Source: DATATB01 sp036268995
GTDB taxonomy: Bacteria > Planctomycetota > Planctomycetia > Pirellulales > PNKZ01
DNA length: 38,385 bases
Direction: 5' to 3'
NCBI GenBank assembly: GCA_036268995.1
Contig: DATATB010000126.1
Coordinates: 1-38,385, forward strand
Part shown: positions 1 to 7,975 of the stretch, piece after piece
Layout: every line of letters begins with the position of its first letter
Numbering within the stretch: position 1 is the first letter of the stretch
Made by a program: the position numbers and the translations under genes
Notes under the pieces: model-generated
The model's database searches: none
Told to the model about the DNA's origin: nothing
What the model saw: the letters and a program-made list of their open reading frames with translations, nothing else

Positions 1-24
1 ACCGTTGGTCGCGGTCTTCGGGCG

Positions 25-1143
25 TTACCGCTGCTCGACGGGCACCCAAGGCCGTTGCGGCGGCCCGATATAGCGCGAGCGGGGCCGGATCAGGCGGTTG
101 TTCGCAAGCTGCTCGATCACGTGGGCGCTCCAGCCGGCAACGCGGCTGACGACGAACAGCGGCGTGTACAACTCGACCGGCAGGTCCAAATAGTGATACA
201 GCCGCGCACTGGGCCAATCCAAATTCGGCGGCAGGTGCTTTTCGGCGACGACGATCGTCTCGATGACTTCGGCCATCCGCTCCATGTCTTCGTGGCCGGT
301 TTCGACGGCCAGCTCGCCGCACAGCTTTTTGAGGTACGCGGCCCGTGGGTCGCCCGTTTTGTACACGCGATGGCCGAAGCCCATGATCCGCACCTTGTTG
401 GCCAGGGCCTGGCGAACCCAGGCTTCGGCCTTGTCGGCGCTGCCGACTTCGTCGAGCACTTCCATGACCCGCTCGTTGGCGCCGCCGTGCAGCGGGCCTT
501 TGAGCGCCCCGATACCCGAGACAATAGCCGAGTGCAGATCGGCCAGCGTCGAGGCGACCACGCGGGCCGTGAACGTCGAGGCATTGAACTCGTGCTCGGC
601 GTAGAGAATCAGCGACACGTCCAGGGCCTTCTCAGCCCGCGGCGTGGGCGGACGGCGGCGCAGCATCCACAAAAAGTTGCCGGCCAGACCGACCTGATCG
701 CTGGGCGACACCGGCTCCTTGCCTTCCAGCAGCCGCTTGCGCGCGGCCAGCACGGTGGGCAATTGGGCCAGCAGCCGCTCGGCCTTGCGAATGTTCGCCT
801 CACGCGAGTTGTCGGCCACGTCCGGATCCCAATGCGCCAGCAAGCTGGCGCCGGAACGCACCACGTCCATCATCGGCGCCTTGGGCGGGATCGTGCGCAG
901 CGCGGCGATGATCGGCCCCGGCACGTGCGACGCCTCGTGCAACCGCTTCTGAAAGGCCTGCAACTCGTCGGCTTTCGGCAACTCGCCGTGTACCAACAGA
1001 TAGGCCACTTCTTCGAACGTCGAGTGCTCGGCCAGATCCTCGATCGTGTAGCCGCGATATTGCAGGCTGCCTTCGATCGTGCTGACCTGCGTCTCGCCGG
1101 CAACGATGCCTTCCAGGCCGGGGCTGAACACGCCTTCGCTCAT
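25..1143 (-). CDS. prpC: Citrate synthase family protein, probably 2-methylcitrate synthase
   Basis: This 372-residue protein is a complete short citrate synthase. Visible family motifs are HEFNAST (from His184), GPLHGGANE with the catalytic His219, GFGHRVYK with His258, and NLDW carrying the catalytic Asp309. The family condenses an acyl-CoA (acetyl- or propionyl-CoA) with oxaloacetate. Its ATG overlaps the TGA of the upstream prpB by four bases, so the two are almost certainly co-transcribed and translationally coupled. That pairing is why methylcitrate synthase is preferred over the TCA-cycle enzyme; substrate cannot be read from the sequence alone. The TAA lies 24 bp from the window edge, so a following gene such as prpD would be outside. 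Citrate synthase fold is certain, PrpC assignment is inference. Confidence 0.93.
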   Translation of the reverse strand: MSEGVFSPGLEGIVAGETQVSTIEGSLQYRGYTIEDLAEHSTFEEVAYLLVHGELPKADELQAFQKRLHEASHVPGPIIAALRTIPPKAPMMDVVRSGASLLAHWDPDVADNSREANIRKAERLLAQLPTVLAARKRLLEGKEPVSPSDQVGLAGNFLWMLRRRPPTPRAEKALDVSLILYAEHEFNASTFTARVVASTLADLHSAIVSGIGALKGPLHGGANERVMEVLDEVGSADKAEAWVRQALANKVRIMGFGHRVYKTGDPRAAYLKKLCGELAVETGHEDMERMAEVIETIVVAEKHLPPNLDWPSARLYHYLDLPVELYTPLFVVSRVAGWSAHVIEQLANNRLIRPRSRYIGPPQRPWVPVEQR

Positions 1144-2057
1144 GCGGTGCCGTCTTTCTGAGAGTCGTTTCGTCCGTCGTTATGCAGTCCGTCGAAATGG
1201 GCCCGGTCACGCGCCTCGTACGTAGTGTAGCCCAAGAGATCATACAGTTCCTGGCGCGACTGCATCAGGTCCAGCAGGTCGCGCTGCGTGCCATCAGTGG
1301 CCAGCACGCCCAGCGCCGCTTCGACCGCCTTCATTGCCACGCGCAGCAGCGTTACCGGAAACAGCGCAACGGCGTAGCCCAAATCGGCCAGCTCATCGAG
1401 CGACAGCAGCGGGCTTTTGCCGAACTCGGTCATGTTCGCCACCAGCGGCGCGTCGATCTCGCGGGCGAAGCGTTCGAACTCCTCGCGGCTGGCCAGCGCC
1501 TCAGGAAAAATCCAATCGGCCCCGGCCGCCAGATACTGCCGCGCGCGCTCGACGGCCACGTCAAAGCCGTCCACGCCTCGCGCATCCGTCCGGGCCAGCA
1601 GCACCAGATCCGGATCCTGCCGGGCGGCGACGGCGGCCCGCAGCTTGGCGCACATTTCCTCGGGGCTGACGAGTTCCTTGCCCGACAGGTGGCCGCAGCG
1701 TTTGGGCAGCCGCTGGTCTTCGAGTTGAATGGCGGCTGCGCCGGCGGCTTCGAGCTCGCGAATCGTGCGCTCGACGTTCACCGCGTCGCCAAAGCCGGTA
1801 TCGGCATCGACGATCAGCGGAATTTCCACGCGGTGCGTGATCCAGGCCGTTTGCTGGGCCAGCTCGGTGAGCGTAAACAGTCCGACGTCGGGCAGGGCCA
1901 GTGAGCCGGCCGAGAACGCGGCGCCCGACAGGTAAACGGCCGAAAAGCCCATCTCTTCGATCATCCGCGCCGCCAGCGCATTAAACGCGCCGGGCACCAG
2001 CAGCGTACTATCGGCCGCCGCGTCGCGCAGCGCTTTTCCGGCAGAGGGTCGGAGCAT
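1140..2057 (-). CDS. prpB: 2-methylisocitrate lyase (PrpB-like, isocitrate lyase/PEP mutase superfamily)
   Basis: The 305-residue product belongs to the isocitrate lyase/PEP mutase superfamily and would split 2-methylisocitrate into pyruvate and succinate. The N-terminus (MLRPSAGKAL followed by VPGAFNA, YLSGAAF) matches the usual PrpB start, so the ATG at 2057 is chosen although the frame stays open to 2663. Metal and substrate signatures are DADTGFGD (Asp84, Asp86), QLEDQ (Glu113) and the active-site loop PKRCGH with Cys121. Usual family length is about 295 residues. It precedes and overlaps the citrate synthase gene by four bases. No strong Shine-Dalgarno is seen just upstream; instead the start lies in a 20-bp leader also found at the speA start (see findings). 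Confidence 0.92.
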   Translation of the reverse strand: MLRPSAGKALRDAAADSTLLVPGAFNALAARMIEEMGFSAVYLSGAAFSAGSLALPDVGLFTLTELAQQTAWITHRVEIPLIVDADTGFGDAVNVERTIRELEAAGAAAIQLEDQRLPKRCGHLSGKELVSPEEMCAKLRAAVAARQDPDLVLLARTDARGVDGFDVAVERARQYLAAGADWIFPEALASREEFERFAREIDAPLVANMTEFGKSPLLSLDELADLGYAVALFPVTLLRVAMKAVEAALGVLATDGTQRDLLDLMQSRQELYDLLGYTTYEARDRAHFDGLHNDGRNDSQKDGTA

Positions 2058-2104
2058 CAGCGATGGGTTTCCCGCTATTCGGCAGCAGTCGGACTCTCCT
2101 GGCG

Positions 2105-2134
2105 AATATAGAGGCGTGTTGACACCGCACGCAA
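2105..2134 (-). promoter_or_regulatory. Candidate promoter for prpB-prpC
   Basis: On the minus strand, TTGCGT (2134-2129) and TATATT (2110-2105) are separated by 18 bp, about 50 bp upstream of the prpB ATG. This resembles a sigma-70 type promoter. It lies in the 165-bp divergent gap shared with the plus-strand gene at 2223. Planctomycete promoters are poorly defined, so this is tentative. Confidence 0.25.
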
Positions 2135-2222
2135 GTGGCAAGGTGGAGCGGGGCTGGCCTATCGCTAGAATAGTGAATTGCAGGCGACGGCCATTCGCCG
2201 GGTTGAACCACGACGCTGACAC

Positions 2223-2759
2223 ATGCCCGATTTTGTCGCGAATCAACAATTCACGAATCTCATTGAAGCCCGAATCATGGCGCGCGAGGAGCAAGATCGA
2301 GAGGATTTGCTGCGCGAGGCGGTGGCGCTGGTCGAGCGGTTCGAGATCGAACTGGCCGGCGGGCGGCGCGTGGTGGTGGGCTTTCGGGCTGATGGCTGCG
2401 CGAGCGTGTATCTCGACGGCGATCCGGCCTGGCATTTTAATACACGCGGCCAGCTGCGCCGGGCGTTTGTCGACGGTTTTTTGTATAAGGCCGAACGGGG
2501 GCAGTTGGTGCGGCTTGAGCGGCGGCGGTCGGCCGACGCGGTGGAACTCGTGCGGCATGCGTGTACTGCGGACGAAACGGCAGCGCTCGTGGCTCGACTG
2601 GCCGATGAGTTGACTACGCTTGCGAACGTGCTCGCATCGGGCGAGTATCAGCTGATCGGGCAAATGCCGGACGATGGGGCGGTGGTCGAGCGGGCTCGGG
2701 ATTGGATGGCGACATTGCCACGGCCGATTGAAGTGGCTGCCGGGCCGCGCGCGGGTTAG
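2223..2759 (+). CDS. Conserved hypothetical protein
   Basis: This gene encodes 178 residues and I do not recognise a named family. The protein is charged and soluble, with no signal peptide or membrane segment. The N-terminal third is predicted helical (EEQDREDLLREAVALVERF), followed by a strand-rich part (RRVVVGFRADGCASVYLDG) and a basic stretch (FLYKAERGQLVRLERRR), then a helical C-terminus. It is divergent from prpB and convergent with the ygfZ-like gene. The ATG at 2223 lacks a clear ribosome-binding site; the ATG at 2277 (MAREEQ) is a reasonable alternative. The opposite strand is also open here, but reading-frame composition and gene layout favour this strand. Confidence 0.7.
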   Translation: MPDFVANQQFTNLIEARIMAREEQDREDLLREAVALVERFEIELAGGRRVVVGFRADGCASVYLDGDPAWHFNTRGQLRRAFVDGFLYKAERGQLVRLERRRSADAVELVRHACTADETAALVARLADELTTLANVLASGEYQLIGQMPDDGAVVERARDWMATLPRPIEVAAGPRAG

Positions 2760-2775
2760 ATCGCGTCACCGTTGC

Positions 2776-2865
2776 CGTCTCGCTCCGCCGAGACGAAGCA
2801 GGCAACTCGGCTGGACGCTGGGAGCGCCGTTCGGTCGCGCCTTGCATCCCGACGGAGCGGGATGC
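2776..2865. repeat. Pair of strong hairpins between convergent genes
   Basis: Two perfect hairpins lie in the 123-bp gap between convergent stops. The first has arms CGTCTCG/CGAGACG (2776-2782, 2789-2795) with loop CTCCGC. The second has arms GCATCCCG/CGGGATGC (2844-2851, 2858-2865) with loop ACGGAG. The arms differ but each loop contains CTCCG or its complement CGGAG. They could act as bidirectional terminators, but neither has a T-tract, and the arrangement resembles a dispersed palindromic repeat family. Confidence 0.6.
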
Positions 2866-2882
2866 GTACGGTGTCGAGTTCG

Positions 2883-3938
2883 CTACAGCGGCAGGGCGAT
2901 GACTTCGGCCGGGCCTTGAGCGGTGTCGAACTGGGTGCCGGGCTCGTGATGGCCGCGGCGAACGTAGGCTAGCGCGAGCGGACTGCCGAGCTTGGGCGAG
3001 ATGGCCGACGAAGTCACCTGGCCAACCGACTGGCCGGCGCTGGTCAGCTCCGTGCCGGGCTCGGGCGCGCGATCGCCATGAGGAAAACGGACGCCGACGA
3101 GCAGCTTGTTCACATGCCCGAGTGCATCGATGCGGGCCACGGTTTCCTGGCCGATGTAGCAACCTTTGACGAAGCTGATGGCCAGTGGGTCGCGGCCGAC
3201 TTCCTGCGGCAGATTCTTGTCGTTGATGTCGCGGCCGTACCAGGGCGTGCCGGCTTCGAGCCGCGCGGCTTCCAGGGCATCGAAACCGCAAGGGCGGGCA
3301 CCCGCATCGCGCAGGGCTCGCCATAATCGGGCCGCGTGTTCGCTCGGAGTGCTGATCAAAAAGCCGCCGTCCGCGGTCCAGGCCACGCGCCGCACCGAAA
3401 GCGGAATATCGCCCAGCGGGATGTCGACGTGGGCCAGCGGTTCGCTGGGCAGCTCGGCTTTGACGAATGCCGCCAGCCAGGCTGGAGCCTGGGCGCCGGC
3501 GATCAGCAGCTCGGACCAGTCGTCGCTGCGGTCGGCAATGACCACGTCCTCGCGAATGTGGTAGCGATCCAGATGTTCTGCCAACCGCGGCCCTTGGCCC
3601 GGCACCGTCTCAATGATCAAAGCATCCGGCTGGCAGAACACGAGTGCGTGCGCCAGCACATGCCCGCGGGCATTGAGCAGAAAGGCCTCGCCGCCTCGGC
3701 CTTCGGGCAGTTTGCGGATTTCCTGGGTCGAGAGATTGTGCAGAAATTTGCCGCGGTCGGCACCGGTAAGCTCGAGCTGCGTGCGCGAACTGCAATCGAC
3801 CAGGCCTACGTGATTGACGAGCGCATCGTATTCGGCGCGAGGCTCGCCAAAGTCCGCGGCGGCGGGCCGATCGAACCAAGTGGCGAATCGCCCACCGGCG
3901 GCAGCAAGTTCGGCGTGCAGTTGCGAGGGATCGGCCAT
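2883..3938 (-). CDS. ygfZ: Folate-binding YgfZ/GcvT-like protein
   Basis: The 351-residue product belongs to the YgfZ/GcvT/DUF1989-like aminomethyltransferase fold. The diagnostic YgfZ motif K-G-C-Y-x-G-Q-E is present as KGCYIGQE (residues 258-265), with the conserved cysteine Cys260. YgfZ proteins bind tetrahydrofolate and help maintain or repair Fe-S clusters in certain enzymes. The N-terminal GcvT domain is visible (LTGADRGKFLHNLSTQEI) and a C-terminal barrel follows. The ATG at 3938 (MADPSQ) was chosen although the frame continues upstream, because upstream sequence belongs to the preceding gene. It starts 22 bp after the LarA-like gene and is probably its operon partner. The gene symbol is given by family membership, not proven orthology. 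Confidence 0.87.
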   Translation of the reverse strand: MADPSQLHAELAAAGGRFATWFDRPAAADFGEPRAEYDALVNHVGLVDCSSRTQLELTGADRGKFLHNLSTQEIRKLPEGRGGEAFLLNARGHVLAHALVFCQPDALIIETVPGQGPRLAEHLDRYHIREDVVIADRSDDWSELLIAGAQAPAWLAAFVKAELPSEPLAHVDIPLGDIPLSVRRVAWTADGGFLISTPSEHAARLWRALRDAGARPCGFDALEAARLEAGTPWYGRDINDKNLPQEVGRDPLAISFVKGCYIGQETVARIDALGHVNKLLVGVRFPHGDRAPEPGTELTSAGQSVGQVTSSAISPKLGSPLALAYVRRGHHEPGTQFDTAQGPAEVIALPL

Positions 3939-3960
3939 CAAGCATCTTTCGATCGGGGAC

Positions 3961-5181
3961 TCATTCGGACAGCGGCGTGGCCACCGCGTATTGGGCGTTG
4001 GCCAGCACGATGCAGCTTTCCGAGCGGCCGGCCAACCGCGCGATGTCTTCGGCCTCGTCGACCGGCGCGATGCGCAAGTCTTCGACGAACGTGCGGTCAA
4101 GCCGGCTGAGCAAGTACAGCCGCGCCCGATCCAGGGCCATGCCCAACTCGGTGGCCGCCAGCGCGTCGCTGTCGCGCGTTTTGAAGATATGATCGAGCAC
4201 CGTCGGCAAATCGTCGGCGTCGACGAGCCGCTGCACGGCGGGGCCTGGCGGAGTGCCCAGATCGGTACACAAGACAATAGCTCCGCCGTCGCTGACCACG
4301 CGCAGCGCGGCGGCTACGGCCCGGCCCAGGTTGTCCCAAGTCTGCTGGGCAGCATCGCCGGAAATGCCGCAGATCACCAGATCGGCGCGGTGCGGCACGC
4401 TGTAGTTCCAGGCGGCGTTGCAACGCTCGCGCCCCTGCTCGTCCACGGCTGCCGCATCGCCGGCAAACACGGCGAGCACGCTGTCGTCACCGCCGGGCAG
4501 AACCTGAATGGCAAACGGGGTGCCCGACAGCCAGCCGACGATATCGACTTCGTGCTGCGCCCGGGCGATCAAGTCGTTGCCCGGCTCGACGAGGTGTGGA
4601 TTGCGAAAGCGGGCCAGCGTCTTGGTATCCGAAAACGTGGGATACAGCCCGCCATACACGCCGTGATAGGCAATGGCCGGATCGGCCCGCAAGCAGCCGA
4701 CGGGCACGACCACGTCGGCGTCGCAGAGCGTACGATTGAGATAGATCGGCCGGCCCTTGCGCGTGGCGGCCAGATACATCAGTTGCGAGCGATCGTCCGG
4801 CTGATGGGTTGCCAGTTGCACGCCGTCGGCATTGCCATTGAGCCGGCAGCGGGGATCGGCGGCGCCGGCCTCGACGTCGTTCTGCGTGCGGAGGATGGTG
4901 ATATCGCTTGCCTGGACGCCCGCGCGAAAGAGATAATCGACGATGCCGGCCACGATTTCGGCCGCCTGCGGCACGCCCGGCTCCAAGGCCACGGTGACGC
5001 GATCCTGCGGCACGACGGCCTGTGCCAAGGGCGGATAGCCCAGCGGCTCGTCCAGCACCCCGGCCAAGGCCTGGCCAATGTCCGTCACCCGGCTGCCGGC
5101 AGGCGAATGGCAATCGGCCACCAGGCGGTCGGAGTCCAGGTCGAGTGCCAGCGAAGAATTAAGCCCGTAGCGAAGAATCAC
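3961..5181 (-). CDS. LarA-like (DUF2088) protein, lactate racemase fold
   Basis: The product is 406 residues with a LarA N-terminal (DUF2088) layout: an early Asp/Pro-rich segment, VVPQDRVTVALEPG, then the pivotal region YHGVYGGLYPTFSD and a C-terminal Rossmann-like half. Characterised lactate racemase carries a nickel-pincer cofactor on a lysine in a GG-x-K context; here the equivalent positions read GGLYP, so that lysine appears replaced by tyrosine. The protein may therefore catalyse something else or lack the cofactor. Start is GTG at 5181, preceded by AAAAGG. It is the first gene of a two-gene unit with the YgfZ-like gene 22 bp downstream. No lar maturation genes (larB, larC, larE) are visible in the window. 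Confidence 0.78.
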   Translation of the reverse strand: MILRYGLNSSLALDLDSDRLVADCHSPAGSRVTDIGQALAGVLDEPLGYPPLAQAVVPQDRVTVALEPGVPQAAEIVAGIVDYLFRAGVQASDITILRTQNDVEAGAADPRCRLNGNADGVQLATHQPDDRSQLMYLAATRKGRPIYLNRTLCDADVVVPVGCLRADPAIAYHGVYGGLYPTFSDTKTLARFRNPHLVEPGNDLIARAQHEVDIVGWLSGTPFAIQVLPGGDDSVLAVFAGDAAAVDEQGRERCNAAWNYSVPHRADLVICGISGDAAQQTWDNLGRAVAAALRVVSDGGAIVLCTDLGTPPGPAVQRLVDADDLPTVLDHIFKTRDSDALAATELGMALDRARLYLLSRLDRTFVEDLRIAPVDEAEDIARLAGRSESCIVLANAQYAVATPLSE

Positions 5182-5376
5182 GACCAGAGCCTTTTGGGGC
5201 CGTTAAATGGAACTTGGGAAGACTGCGCCAACTGCGAGAGGCGGGCTTCGACGTTCGAGCCGCTGCCGGAGTGTGGGGGTCTGCTGCCATTATTCGAGCG
5301 GGGCATCCGCGGTCAAGAAGCCGAGCTTTACGCAGCGGCGGAAGATCTCAATAATGCCGCGCTTCGGCCCGGCACT

Positions 5377-5431
5377 GGCTCGGAATTCTCACGAATTGCG
5401 TAGTTGAGGGCTCGGAATTCTCACGAATTCC
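5377..5431. repeat. Tandem palindromic repeat, 32-bp period
   Basis: The 21-bp segment at 5377-5397 recurs exactly at 5409-5429. The second copy contains a perfect hairpin, CGGAATTC (5413-5420), loop TCAC, GAATTCCG (5425-5432). The rest of the 281-bp gap 5182-5462 between divergent genes holds no gene that I can support. The hairpin lies about 30 bp upstream of the ATG at 5463 and could affect its leader RNA, but it also looks like a dispersed repeat. Confidence 0.65.
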
Positions 5432-5462
5432 GCTACGAAACAGAAAATCGAAGGATCGGCCC

Positions 5463-7934
5463 ATGACGCGAATCAAGCTACTCGGTGGGACTCGGCTGCT
5501 GGTGCTGGCGTCGGTCGCGCTTGTCTGCGGCTGCAATCGGGCTCCCGCTCCGCAGGCCGAACCGAAAACCGCGCGCGAAGTGCTCCAGCGGATGGTCTCC
5601 GCTTATCACGATGCGAAGACCTACGCCGACAGCGGCGAGGCGCGCATCGTCTACACGGCCGACGGCCGGAACTACGACCAGACGTTCAACTTCTCCGTGA
5701 CGCTCGAGCGGCCCAACAAGCTGCGGATGAACGTCTACGCCTGCAACCTGGTGTGCGACGGCAAGCGCTTGCAGGCCGCCATCGAGGAGCTGCCGGGCCA
5801 GGTGCTCAGCGTGCCCGCGCCCGAGCGGCTGACGACCTCCGACGTCTTTCGCAATGGCACTCTTTATACCGCGATGGCTGAACAAGTCGCCGGCGGACCG
5901 ATCCAGGTGGCGCTGCTGTTGGACGACGAGCCGCCCGTGCCGGGCCTCGCCGGCGACCCGGTTCCCAAGCTGCTGGAACCGATGAAGCATCCCGACGGCC
6001 CTTGCTACCGCGTGCAACTCGAGGGCGACGACGGCAAGCTGGTGTTTTGGATCGACCGCAATTCGTTTGTCTTGCGGCGTATGGAATTGCCCACCAAGGC
6101 GCTGTACGACGTCTTGGCGCAGCAGGCGAAGATTTCGGACTTGTCGGTCGTGGCCGATTTCAAAGGCGCGCGGTTCGACCAGTCGGTCGATCCCGTGGCT
6201 TTCCAGTTCGTCGTGCCCGAGGGCGCGAAGCTTGTCGACGATTTCCGATTGATCCAGCGACCCGAGCCGATTTCGAACCTGCTCGGCAAGCCGATTCCAG
6301 AGTTCACGTTCACCACGCTCGACGGCAAGCCGCTGACGCGCGACTCGCTGGCGGGCAAGATCGCGGTGATCGACTTCTGGGCCACTTGGTGCGGGCCGTG
6401 CTTCCAGACGCTGCCTTATCTCGAGGCCGTGTACCAGAAGTTCAAGGATCGCGACAACGTGGTGTTTGTCGCCGTGAGCATCGACCAGCCCAAGGCGCCT
6501 GGCGCGCCAGCACAACAGCCCGGCGAGTCGCCCGAAGAGCAGCCTCCCGCCAGCAATGAAGAAGTGGCCGCGGCCTTTAAATCCGCCAACCTGAACATTC
6601 CCATCGCCCGCGATCTGAAACAGTTCGCCAACATTTCGTTTGGCGTGCAGCAGATTCCGAACCTGTTTATCATCGGGCCCGACGGCAAGTTGCAGGACCA
6701 CGAGATCGGCTACAACCCGGAGCTGGTCAAGGAGCTGCCCGAGCGGATCGAGAAGCTGCTGGCGGGCAAGGATCTGTTCGAAGACGCGCGCCGCCGCTAC
6801 GACGAGCGGCTGCGCGACTACGAGGCGCAGTTCCAGCAGCCCGCGCCCAGTCAGTCGGCCGGGGGAGACATGCCACGGGCCAACCTGGCGCCGCCCAGCT
6901 CGCCCACGCATCTGAAGTTGACTTCGATGTGGCGCTACGAAGGACTGAAAGACCCCGGCAACGTCCTAGTGGTGCCCGGCCGCGACGGCAATGCACGCAT
7001 CCTGGTGGTCGACGGCTGGAATCGCATTGGCGAGCTGAGCGCCGACGGCAAGCTCATCAAGCTGCACGAGCTCGAACTGCCCAAGGAAGCGGAGTCCGGC
7101 ATCATCGGCTACCTGCGCACCACGGTCGATTCCGATGGCAAGCGATTTTTCATCGGCACCGCCAGCAGCGCCCAGCGATTGCACGTTTTCGATGAGCATT
7201 TCTCGCGGCTGTGGAGCTATCCGGAAGGCACCAGCGCCGGCGGCATTGCCGACGTCCAGCCTGCCGACCTCGACGGCGATGGTCATCCCGAGCTGAATGT
7301 CAGCTATTACGACGTGGTTGGCGTGCAGAACGTGTCGCTCGACGGCCGCAGGCGCTGGGCCAATCGCGCGATGGCCAACGTCTACCAGTTGGCTGTCACC
7401 GGGCCGAATGCGTCTGGCCATCGGCAATTGCTGTGCGCCAGCCAGCGGGGCACGCTCACTCCGATCGACGCGCAAGGCCGCGACGGCAGCCCGCTGGACG
7501 TGAACCATCGCTTTGTGCGCGGCGTGTTTTCCGCCAATCTCACGTCCAGTGACCGGACCGACTACTGTGCCGTTGCTATGAGCGAAGCCAATCAGCAGAC
7601 GCTCGTCGGCTTCGACCTGTCGAGCCGCGAGCTGTGGAGCTACAAACTTCCGGCAGGTTTGCAGAACCATGCGGCTCTGGAGTCGGTCACCAGCGGCAAC
7701 GTGCTGGGCGCCCGCAGCGCGCAGTGGCTGATTGCCGGCCCCGATGGCTCGATCCACATTCTGTCGGCCGACGGTGTTGAGGTCGACCATTTTACGTACG
7801 GGCAAGCCATTAGCGGCCTGGCCGTGGCCGACCTTGGTGGCCCGGCTTTGATTATCGCCACCAGCAAGGGCATCGAAGCCTACAAAGTGGCCGAAGGCGC
7901 CGCGGCGAATCTCTCGCGAAAGCCGGAACGCTAG
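5463..7934 (+). CDS. Lipoprotein with LolA-like, thioredoxin and propeller-like domains
   Basis: This 823-residue protein is predicted to be exported and lipid-anchored: a basic start and hydrophobic stretch end in a lipobox-like VCGC near residue 25. Residues about 35-270 resemble a DUF2092/LolA-type outer-membrane lipoprotein-sorting fold. A TlpA-like thioredoxin domain follows, with the redox motif WCGPC (Cys310, Cys313) and the cis-proline loop QIPNLF near residue 398. The remaining 350 residues are strand-rich and include an FG-GAP/VCBS-like calcium motif DLDGDGHPEL from residue 602, suggesting a beta-propeller. The likely role is extracytoplasmic thiol-disulfide exchange or thiol-dependent reduction. 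AAGGATC precedes the ATG. A proline/glutamine-rich insert (residues about 345-360) sits inside the thioredoxin domain. Partner and substrate are unknown. Confidence 0.88.
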   Translation: MTRIKLLGGTRLLVLASVALVCGCNRAPAPQAEPKTAREVLQRMVSAYHDAKTYADSGEARIVYTADGRNYDQTFNFSVTLERPNKLRMNVYACNLVCDGKRLQAAIEELPGQVLSVPAPERLTTSDVFRNGTLYTAMAEQVAGGPIQVALLLDDEPPVPGLAGDPVPKLLEPMKHPDGPCYRVQLEGDDGKLVFWIDRNSFVLRRMELPTKALYDVLAQQAKISDLSVVADFKGARFDQSVDPVAFQFVVPEGAKLVDDFRLIQRPEPISNLLGKPIPEFTFTTLDGKPLTRDSLAGKIAVIDFWATWCGPCFQTLPYLEAVYQKFKDRDNVVFVAVSIDQPKAPGAPAQQPGESPEEQPPASNEEVAAAFKSANLNIPIARDLKQFANISFGVQQIPNLFIIGPDGKLQDHEIGYNPELVKELPERIEKLLAGKDLFEDARRRYDERLRDYEAQFQQPAPSQSAGGDMPRANLAPPSSPTHLKLTSMWRYEGLKDPGNVLVVPGRDGNARILVVDGWNRIGELSADGKLIKLHELELPKEAESGIIGYLRTTVDSDGKRFFIGTASSAQRLHVFDEHFSRLWSYPEGTSAGGIADVQPADLDGDGHPELNVSYYDVVGVQNVSLDGRRRWANRAMANVYQLAVTGPNASGHRQLLCASQRGTLTPIDAQGRDGSPLDVNHRFVRGVFSANLTSSDRTDYCAVAMSEANQQTLVGFDLSSRELWSYKLPAGLQNHAALESVTSGNVLGARSAQWLIAGPDGSIHILSADGVEVDHFTYGQAISGLAVADLGGPALIIATSKGIEAYKVAEGAAANLSRKPER

Positions 7935-7975
7935 AGGCATCGAGGGAGCGTTGGACGGCGGCGCGCGGGGGGACT

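Noticed and set aside
55..1161. Long plus-strand open frame opposite the citrate synthase
   Set aside because: It is a high-GC antisense shadow; its protein has no recognisable motif while the minus strand shows all citrate synthase motifs.
2119..2124. TTGACA as a -35 box for the gene at 2223
   Set aside because: No -10 hexamer occurs at suitable spacing; TAGAAT at 2166 is more than 40 bp away.
2058..2663. N-terminal extension of prpB to 2663
   Set aside because: The extension has no PrpB similarity and overlaps the plus-strand gene at 2223; the PrpB N-terminus starts cleanly at 2057.
5478..6911. Long minus-strand frame opposite the thioredoxin lipoprotein
   Set aside because: Antisense shadow; the plus strand has a signal peptide, lipobox and WCGPC motif.
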